From positions 16,662-80,661 of the forward strand of contig NZ_FUZI01000012.1 in assembly GCF_900166965.1 (NCBI RefSeq): a DNA stretch of 64,000 bases, given 5' to 3'. Source of the DNA: Photobacterium piscicola. GTDB taxonomy: Bacteria > Pseudomonadota > Gammaproteobacteria > Enterobacterales > Vibrionaceae. Positions 58,938 to 64,000 of the stretch are shown here, one piece after another. The position numbers were made by a program, and so were the translations under genes. The notes below the pieces were generated by a model. The model worked only from the letters and a program-made list of their open reading frames with translations. It had not been told where the DNA came from and did not search any database. Every line of letters begins with the position of its first letter. Position 1 is the first letter of the stretch.

Positions 58938-59063
58938 TGATGGTATCCGTTATTGATAAAAGGAAAGAGAAGGAACTGATGTTCCACCCGTCAGTATCAT
59001 GACGATAGCCTGTTATATTACCAGTCTCGGCGCTATTCGCCAAAGATAACTACATAAGATCTA

Positions 59064-59765
59064 TTATTGATTAATAGTATCGATACTAATTACCGTAACA
59101 ATGGGCTCAGTCACCATAAAATGAATGTTAAAATTAAATAAATTTACCGCATAAACTTTATTGTCAGGCTTGCCTTTTTTATAGGCTGGGCGTGGATCTT
59201 GAGCTAAGACTTCAGTGATCACGGCGCGATGATAATCGGCTTGTTTGCCACGTAATTGTTGTTGAGCATGCTCGCTAAACTGAACATCGAATATTGGTGG
59301 TTGTTCAGAGGCAAAACCACCTAAGGCATTGGGTAAACTGTCTGAGTAGGGAATATAAGGCTTAATATCAACAATCGGCGTACCGTCAACTAAGTCGGTT
59401 CCTCCTACATCAATGATCACTTGGCCATTATGATGTCGTACTCCTTTTAATTTAACGGCTGACATTCCAATACCATTGGGACGAAAAGTGGCGCGACTTG
59501 CAAAAACACCAATTCGTTCATTACCGCCAAGACGTGGAGGACGTACTGTTGGCCGCCAACCTGCCTTCAAATTTTGGTCAAATAAAAATAATAACCATAC
59601 ATGGCTAAATTGTTCGATGCCACGCACCGCTTCTAGGGAGTTAGCTTCACCTTGTAAAATAACTTCACAGCGAGCACTGGGGACGAGTCCTGGTTGACGA
59701 GGGACTGCAAACTTTTCTTTATAAGGAGAGTGGACGATACCGATAGGTTCAATGCTATAAGCCAT
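59064..59765 (-). CDS. trmO: TrmO, tRNA (adenine-N6)-methyltransferase (m6t6A37)
   Basis: Methylates N6 of t6A37 in tRNA(Thr) GGU; formerly YaeB/TsaA. 233 residues: PIGIVHSPYKEKFAVPRQPG at the N-terminus, RPPRLGGNERIGVFASRATF near 78 and DIKPYIPYSDS near 135 are TrmO hallmarks. The start is the ATG at 59765; an adjacent TTG adds one residue. It is upstream of proS, as in E. coli. Confidence 0.94.
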   Translation of the reverse strand: MAYSIEPIGIVHSPYKEKFAVPRQPGLVPSARCEVILQGEANSLEAVRGIEQFSHVWLLFLFDQNLKAGWRPTVRPPRLGGNERIGVFASRATFRPNGIGMSAVKLKGVRHHNGQVIIDVGGTDLVDGTPIVDIKPYIPYSDSLPNALGGFASEQPPIFDVQFSEHAQQQLRGKQADYHRAVITEVLAQDPRPAYKKGKPDNKVYAVNLFNFNIHFMVTEPIVTVISIDTINQ

Positions 59766-59811
59766 CAAATTAAGCCAATGTTAAGCTGAAGATAATGAAT
59801 CAATATAACAT

Positions 59812-59835
59812 AAAAAGCAGGCACTAAGGCCTGCT
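59812..59835 (-). terminator. Terminator of the metNIQ operon
   Basis: On the minus strand AGCAGGC-CTTAGT-GCCTGCT followed by TTTT, about 30 bases after the metQ stop. Confidence 0.8.
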
Positions 59836-59864
59836 CTTAAATGATGTGTTGCTAATTGGTGTGA

Positions 59865-60680
59865 TTACCAGCCTTTAACAGCGCCACCTTTAAAGATAGT
59901 CTGAGCTGAATTATAAACTTCATCTGATTGATAAGCTTGAATGAACTTTTGTACATTTTCAGCATTAACGTTATCTTCACGAGCGACAATAATATTAACG
60001 TAAGGTGATTGTTTATCTTCTACGAAAATACCATCTTTTTCAGGTGTTAAGTTTAAGCTACTAGCGTAAGTATTATTAATTACGGCTAATGCAACATCAT
60101 CTAAAGAACGTGGCAATTGAGCGGCTTCTAATTCTACGATTTTAAGATTTTTAGGATTATTCACAATATCTAATACTGTTGCGGTTAAGCCTGTATTTGG
60201 TTTTAGTGTAATTAGACCTTGTTGTTGTAATAATAATAAAGAACGGCCAAGGTTAGTGGGATCATTGGGTACTGCAATTTGATCTCCATCTTTTAATTCA
60301 TCCAGTGATTTTATTTTATTTGAATAGCCAGCAATAGGGTATACAAATGTATTGCCAGCAATCGCAAATTTATAACCACGATCTTTAATTTGTTGATCTA
60401 AATATGGCTTATGTTGAAAAGCATTAGCGTCAATAGAGCCCTCTGCTAATGCTGCATTAGGTGATACATAATCTGTAAAAGTAACTAATTCAACATCAAG
60501 CCCATATTTATCTTTTGCTTGTTTAGCAGCAACTTCTGCTACTTGTTCTTCAGCTCCCGCCATGACACCAATTTTTACTTTACTGTTATCAATGGGGGTT
60601 TCTTGCTCACTACAGCCTGTTAATGTGATAGCTGCAGCAACGCCGGCAATGGCAAAAAGGTGTTTAAGATTGAACGCCAT
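59865..60680 (-). CDS. metQ: MetQ, methionine-binding lipoprotein
   Basis: Substrate-binding component of the D/L-methionine ABC importer. The ATG at 60680 (MAFNLKHLFAIAGVAAAI) follows AAGGAG, and the lipobox LTGC gives a lipoprotein signal; upstream in-frame residues overlap metI and are not real. The 271-residue product has KIGVMAGAEEQVAEVAAK and FQHKPYLDQQIKDRGYKFAI, typical of the NlpA family. Last gene of the metN-metI-metQ operon. Confidence 0.95.
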   Translation of the reverse strand: MAFNLKHLFAIAGVAAAITLTGCSEQETPIDNSKVKIGVMAGAEEQVAEVAAKQAKDKYGLDVELVTFTDYVSPNAALAEGSIDANAFQHKPYLDQQIKDRGYKFAIAGNTFVYPIAGYSNKIKSLDELKDGDQIAVPNDPTNLGRSLLLLQQQGLITLKPNTGLTATVLDIVNNPKNLKIVELEAAQLPRSLDDVALAVINNTYASSLNLTPEKDGIFVEDKQSPYVNIIVAREDNVNAENVQKFIQAYQSDEVYNSAQTIFKGGAVKGW

Positions 60681-60732
60681 AGTATTACTCCTTAAATGGG
60701 CTTTCCTTGATGATATAAAAAATCTTTTGTTA

Positions 60733-61419
60733 CTAACGGTGATCGACACGTTTCACTAAGTGATCACCAATTGATTGAATAAGTTGGACTAAAATAACAA
60801 GCATAATGACGGTGATAGCCATGACGGTGCCATCAAAACGCTGATAACCATAACGAATACCGACATCACCCAACCCTCCGCCACCTACGGTCCCCGCCAT
60901 GGCGGAATAACTAATTAAAGTCACTAAAGTAATGGTGATCGCATTAATAATGCCGGGTAAAGCTTCGGGTAATAATACCTTGGCGATAATTTGCATCGGG
61001 GTTGCACCCATAGCTTGTGCTGCTTCTATTAGTCCTGTTGGAATTTCTAATAACGCCCCTTCAACTAAACGCGCGATGAAGGGAATTGCACCGACTGTTA
61101 GTGGCACAATGGCGGCAGCGGTACCAATGGAACTGCCAACCACAAATCGCGTAAAAGGAATAATGGCAACTAACAGAATAATAAAAGGGATTGAACGGCC
61201 AATATTAACCACAATACCTAGAATTTTATTTAAAACGGGGTTTTGCCATAAACCATTTTTTTTGGTGAGGTGTAATGTGACACCAAGAGGAATACCAATA
61301 ACGAAGCCAATGAAACCGGACACCAACACCATGGTTAAGGTTTGTCCCAATGCTTCGATAAGTAATTCAGTTAGGCGCTGATTGCTCTGCCACCATGTTG
61401 TTATTGCATCAAGCGACAT
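60733..61419 (-). CDS. metI: MetI, methionine ABC transporter permease
   Basis: A 228-residue permease with about five spans; the EAA loop [20 protein letters not shown] near 137 contacts the ATPase. It overlaps metN by 11 bases and uses AGGAT as ribosome site. Confidence 0.96.
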   Translation of the reverse strand: MSLDAITTWWQSNQRLTELLIEALGQTLTMVLVSGFIGFVIGIPLGVTLHLTKKNGLWQNPVLNKILGIVVNIGRSIPFIILLVAIIPFTRFVVGSSIGTAAAIVPLTVGAIPFIARLVEGALLEIPTGLIEAAQAMGATPMQIIAKVLLPEALPGIINAITITLVTLISYSAMAGTVGGGGLGDVGIRYGYQRFDGTVMAITVIMLVILVQLIQSIGDHLVKRVDHR

Positions 61420-62443
61420 ATCCTAGTACCTCAACATTTAATTTGTGATCACGTAAAAACCTAATAGCGTTATCAATGGCAGTTTGAGTACCAAAGAACT
61501 CGGCAAGCATTAATCCAAACTTAACTCCGCCGGCATAATCCATATTTGAACTAAGAATACTGATATCAAGATTAAACTCGCGTGCAACTTGGCTAATTAA
61601 CGGCGCATCAACAGAGTCTCCAGTAAATTCCAGCCTAATAAGGGGATAACTTCCTTTTACCGAGGTTGGTGTCATTCTTAATTGATAATCTTCAGGAATC
61701 GATAAATCTAACGTTGAGCGAATAAACGCTTTAGCTAATTCAGTTTTCGGGTGTGCAAAAATATCACCGACAAGGCCTTGTTCGACCAATTCACCACCAC
61801 CAATAATCGCAACTTGATGACAGATACGTTTAACCACATCCATTTCATGAGTAATCAATAAAATAGTTAAGTTAAGTTGCTGATTAATTTTACGTAATAA
61901 AGCCAGTATTGATTGCGTTGTTGCGGGATCAAGTGCGCTGGTGGCTTCATCACACAATAAAACTTTGGGATCAGAGGCTAAAGCTCGTGCGATAGCTACC
62001 CGTTGTTTTTGACCACCACTTAAGTTTGATGGATAGCTATTACGTTTATCTTCTAGACCAACTAATGACAGTAACTGAGTAACCTTGGTATTTATTTCGA
62101 GTGTTGAAAGACCAGCAAGCTCAAGTGGTAATGCAATGTTGGCATAAACGGTGCGTGATGAAAGCAAATTAAAATGCTGAAAAATCATTCCAATTTTACG
62201 ACGAGCTAAAGTTAATTCATTAGATGAGAGGGTGGTTAAATCAATACCATCAACAATAACATTACCTGTTGTTGGCTTTTCTAATAAATTCACACATCGA
62301 ATGAGCGTACTCTTTCCTGCTCCTGATGAACCAATCACACCGAAAATTGTTCCCTGTTCTATGCTGAGATTAATATCTTTTAGCGCATTGATTGCTTTCT
62401 CACCTTGATAGAACACTTTATTGACTTGTTTTATTTCTATCAT
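61409..62443 (-). CDS. metN: MetN, methionine ABC transporter ATP-binding protein
   Basis: A 344-residue ATPase: Walker [13 protein letters not shown] near 38, signature [15 protein letters not shown] near 140, Walker [13 protein letters not shown], and the C-terminal NIL domain (about 265-340; [20 protein letters not shown]) that senses methionine and trans-inhibits transport. First gene of the operon, with AGGAAG before the ATG and a MetJ box about 160 bases upstream. Confidence 0.97.
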   Translation of the reverse strand: MIEIKQVNKVFYQGEKAINALKDINLSIEQGTIFGVIGSSGAGKSTLIRCVNLLEKPTTGNVIVDGIDLTTLSSNELTLARRKIGMIFQHFNLLSSRTVYANIALPLELAGLSTLEINTKVTQLLSLVGLEDKRNSYPSNLSGGQKQRVAIARALASDPKVLLCDEATSALDPATTQSILALLRKINQQLNLTILLITHEMDVVKRICHQVAIIGGGELVEQGLVGDIFAHPKTELAKAFIRSTLDLSIPEDYQLRMTPTSVKGSYPLIRLEFTGDSVDAPLISQVAREFNLDISILSSNMDYAGGVKFGLMLAEFFGTQTAIDNAIRFLRDHKLNVEVLGYVA

Positions 62444-62600
62444 TGAACTTCCTGATTAATTAGATGCAATCCATTATGTGCAAATAGTGCTATATTGCAT
62501 TTATTGTTAATAATTGGTTGTATCAGTTAAAATATATCAACTGCTGTTAAGTTGATGCTATTTCCAATCGCTTTTTAAGTCAATAGCTATTTTTACGGCT

Positions 62601-62608
62601 AGACGTCT
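62601..62608. promoter_or_regulatory. MetJ box upstream of metNIQ
   Basis: AGACGTCT is the exact 8-base consensus of the methionine repressor MetJ, between metN (minus) and gmhB (plus). MetJ binds two or more adjacent boxes; the flanks (TTACGGCT before, AAATGGTT after) are weaker matches. Repression of metNIQ by MetJ-SAM is the expected result. Confidence 0.7.
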
Positions 62609-62736
62609 AAATGGTTGTGGGGTTTATTACAGTACTCTGTTCATGGCTAATCAGTCTTGTGGATGTGATAACTAATACTTTTCAATACCAACTCGTGACA
62701 TAATCAAACCAATATCTAATTGTTGAGGGCTTTCTT

Positions 62737-63294
62737 TTGGCCAAACCAGCTGTCTTTATTGATCGTGATGGCGTAATAAACGTTGATCGCGGCTATGTAC
62801 ATACTGTTGATGATTTTGAATACATTGATGGTGTTTTTGATGCATGTAAAAAATTCAAAGAAATGGGTTACTTACTTGTTTTAGTTACTAATCAATCTGG
62901 TATTGCTCGTGGTATCTTCAGCGAAGATGAGTTTATTTCTTTGACTGAATGGATGGATTGGAATTTCGAAGATCAAGATATTGAATTTGACGGTATTTAC
63001 TATTGCCCACACCACGCAACGGAAGGCAAAGGTGAATATTTACAAGATTGTGATTGTCGTAAACCAAATCCAGGCATGTTTATCTCGGCGCAAAGTCACT
63101 TGAATATTGATATGTCAAAATCAGTAATGATTGGTGATAAAGCCGATGATATGAAAGCAGCGATAGCGGCAGATGTTGCTTTTAAAGTATTAGTACGTAC
63201 AGGTAAAGCGATCACTGAAGAAGGTGAAGCTCTAGCAGATGCTGTTTTAGACAGCGTTAAGAATGTACCAGCATGGCTCGCTGAAAACGCGTAA
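62737..63294 (+). CDS. gmhB: GmhB, D-glycero-beta-D-manno-heptose 1,7-bisphosphate 7-phosphatase
   Basis: HAD phosphatase in the ADP-heptose pathway for the LPS inner core. 185 residues with the nucleophile in [16 protein letters not shown], the zinc-binding YYCPHH and [12 protein letters not shown] (near 89-110), and [12 protein letters not shown] near 133. It starts with TTG at 62737 behind GAGGG, giving [12 protein letters not shown], the family start. A T-rich hairpin follows. Confidence 0.95.
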   Translation: MAKPAVFIDRDGVINVDRGYVHTVDDFEYIDGVFDACKKFKEMGYLLVLVTNQSGIARGIFSEDEFISLTEWMDWNFEDQDIEFDGIYYCPHHATEGKGEYLQDCDCRKPNPGMFISAQSHLNIDMSKSVMIGDKADDMKAAIAADVAFKVLVRTGKAITEEGEALADAVLDSVKNVPAWLAENA

Positions 63295-63309
63295 TTGTTC
63301 ATGTTATAA

Positions 63310-63340
63310 AGCAGTAGGTGATCTACTGCTTTTATTTTAG
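63310..63340 (+). terminator. Terminator of gmhB
   Basis: AGCAGTAG...CTACTGCT followed by TTTATTTT. Bases 63341-63600 beyond it are AT-rich with no supportable gene and lead into the rRNA promoter. Confidence 0.75.
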
Positions 63341-63608
63341 AGGTTATCAATTAAAGCTTTGCGTCTTATCTTTCTACTTCCTACTCATTGTGAAACACCA
63401 CGTCTTGTTTATCCCTTCTAGCTTGTTTACAGCTTCTTTTTATTTTATTGCTGCTTTAATTTTCATTTCATCACTTTTAACGACTATTAAAATGCGATTT
63501 AGATACAAGATTAAATGTAGTTATTATTAATTTTTGATTAAAAAATGGATGCAATATGATTTTTTGAACAAAAATAAAGCGGTTGATTGTTTTGGTATAA
63601 AAAAACTA

Positions 63609-63645
63609 TTGTCAGCTTCAAAAATCTCCCTATAATGCGACCTCA
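63609..63645 (+). promoter_or_regulatory. rRNA operon promoter
   Basis: TTGTCA (63609-63614), a 16-base spacer, then a perfect TATAAT (63631-63636), with a GC-rich discriminator GCGACC just after, as in stringently controlled rRNA promoters. An A/T-rich tract upstream (about 63575-63608) fits an UP element. The start is expected near 63643. Confidence 0.8.
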
Positions 63646-63687
63646 CTGACACGGACAACGGCGCAAGCGGTTACCGAAAGTCAGTAT

Positions 63688-63699
63688 TGTTCTTTAACA
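63688..63699 (+). promoter_or_regulatory. boxA antitermination signal of the rRNA leader
   Basis: TGTTCTTTAACA closely matches the rrn boxA (TGCTCTTTAACA), located between the promoter and 16S, where Nus factors load for rRNA antitermination. Confidence 0.8.
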
Positions 63700-63905
63700 A
63701 TTTGACCATGCAATCTGTGTGGGCACTCGTTGAATAGTTAAGTCGAAAGATTTATCAATGAACTGAGTGACCAATACAAATAACTACGGTTATTTGGCAC
63801 AGTCAATTCATTACCATTCTGTTGGAATGGTAATAGCTTTAAAATTACTAAGGTAGTTTTGAAGTCAGTATTCATTGAGCCGTTTCGAAAGAAACAACAA
63901 AACTT

Positions 63906-64000
63906 TAATTGAAGAGTTTGATCATGGCTCAGATTGAACGCTGGCGGCAGGCCTAACACATGCAAGTCGAGCGGTAACAGAAAGAAAGCTTGCTTTCTTT
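63906..64000 (+). rRNA. rrs: 16S ribosomal RNA (5' end, partial)
   Basis: TAATTGAAGAGTTTGATCAT and the following GGCTCAGATTGAACGCTGGC are the conserved 16S 5' end. The GCGGCAGGCCTAACACATGC block, then GAGCGGTAACAG and the stem AAAGAAAGC/GCTTTCTTT are the V1 region typical of Vibrionaceae. The gene continues past the right edge. Confidence 0.98.

Noticed and set aside
63318..63530. A 70-codon hydrophobic frame between gmhB and the rRNA promoter
   Set aside because: It begins inside the gmhB terminator hairpin, has no ribosome site, and its composition is what AT-rich non-coding DNA gives by chance.
63738..63965. A 75-codon minus-strand frame over the rRNA leader and 16S start
   Set aside because: It overlaps the transcribed rRNA leader and 16S gene; a chance frame.

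Overview
The window is a chromosomal segment of a gammaproteobacterium of the family Vibrionaceae, most likely Photobacterium or a close relative. This is an inference from several things read directly: the AT-rich coding style, the gene order (recB-recD, argA, mltA, csdA/csdE/tcdA, gcvA, rlmM, xni, ppnN, queF, syd, yqcC-truC-yqcA, glnD, map, rpsB onward), CsrB-type RNAs with UvrY/VarA-type upstream sites, and the first ~95 bases of a 16S rRNA gene at the right edge. Nothing looks like a prophage, plasmid, insertion sequence or CRISPR array.

Layout. 1-4.3 kb: the 3' part of recB and all of recD. 4.4-6.0 kb: two tandem copies of a two-gene cassette (a tiny DUF5993-type membrane protein followed by a DsbB-family quinone/thiol oxidoreductase); both tiny genes were found by reading the sequence. 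6.1-15.2 kb: argA, mltA, tcdA, the csdA-csdE sulfur-transfer pair, gcvA with a divergent GcvB small RNA, an alpha/beta hydrolase, a DUF423 membrane protein and rlmM. 15.3-22.7 kb (minus strand): xni, ppnN, two large proteins with degenerate GGDEF domains, and queF. 22.8-24.7 kb: syd, a zinc-ribbon protein and two small conserved proteins. 24.7-27.0 kb: about 2.3 kb without a protein gene, holding three tandem CsrB-family RNAs, each with its own upstream GacA/UvrY/VarA-type dyad at nearly constant distance and its own terminator; the two spacers between them each carry nine copies of the heptamer CGCACCT. 27.0-30.3 kb: DUF3301 and DUF3549 proteins, then yqcC-truC-yqcA. 30.4-34 kb (minus strand): map and glnD.

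34.3-53.7 kb is the classic translation and envelope cluster on the plus strand: rpsB, tsf, pyrH, frr, uppS, cdsA, dxr, rseP, bamA, skp, lpxD, fabZ, lpxA, lpxB, rnhB, dnaE, accA. It joins ribosome biogenesis and recycling with undecaprenyl and phospholipid precursor synthesis, outer-membrane protein assembly and lipid A synthesis. tilS and an aromatic amino acid permease follow. 56.6-62.4 kb (minus strand): DUF4250 and YaeP proteins, proS, trmO, and the metN-metI-metQ methionine importer with a perfect MetJ box upstream. gmhB (heptose synthesis for LPS) then precedes an rRNA operon whose promoter, boxA and 16S start are visible.

The least ordinary parts are the triple csrB array with its heptamer-repeat spacers, and the duplicated DUF5993-DsbB cassette in which one copy has lost the second periplasmic cysteine pair. 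The two degenerate GGDEF proteins about 3-7 kb from the csrB array also deserve attention, because the Csr system commonly controls c-di-GMP genes; no functional link is shown here.
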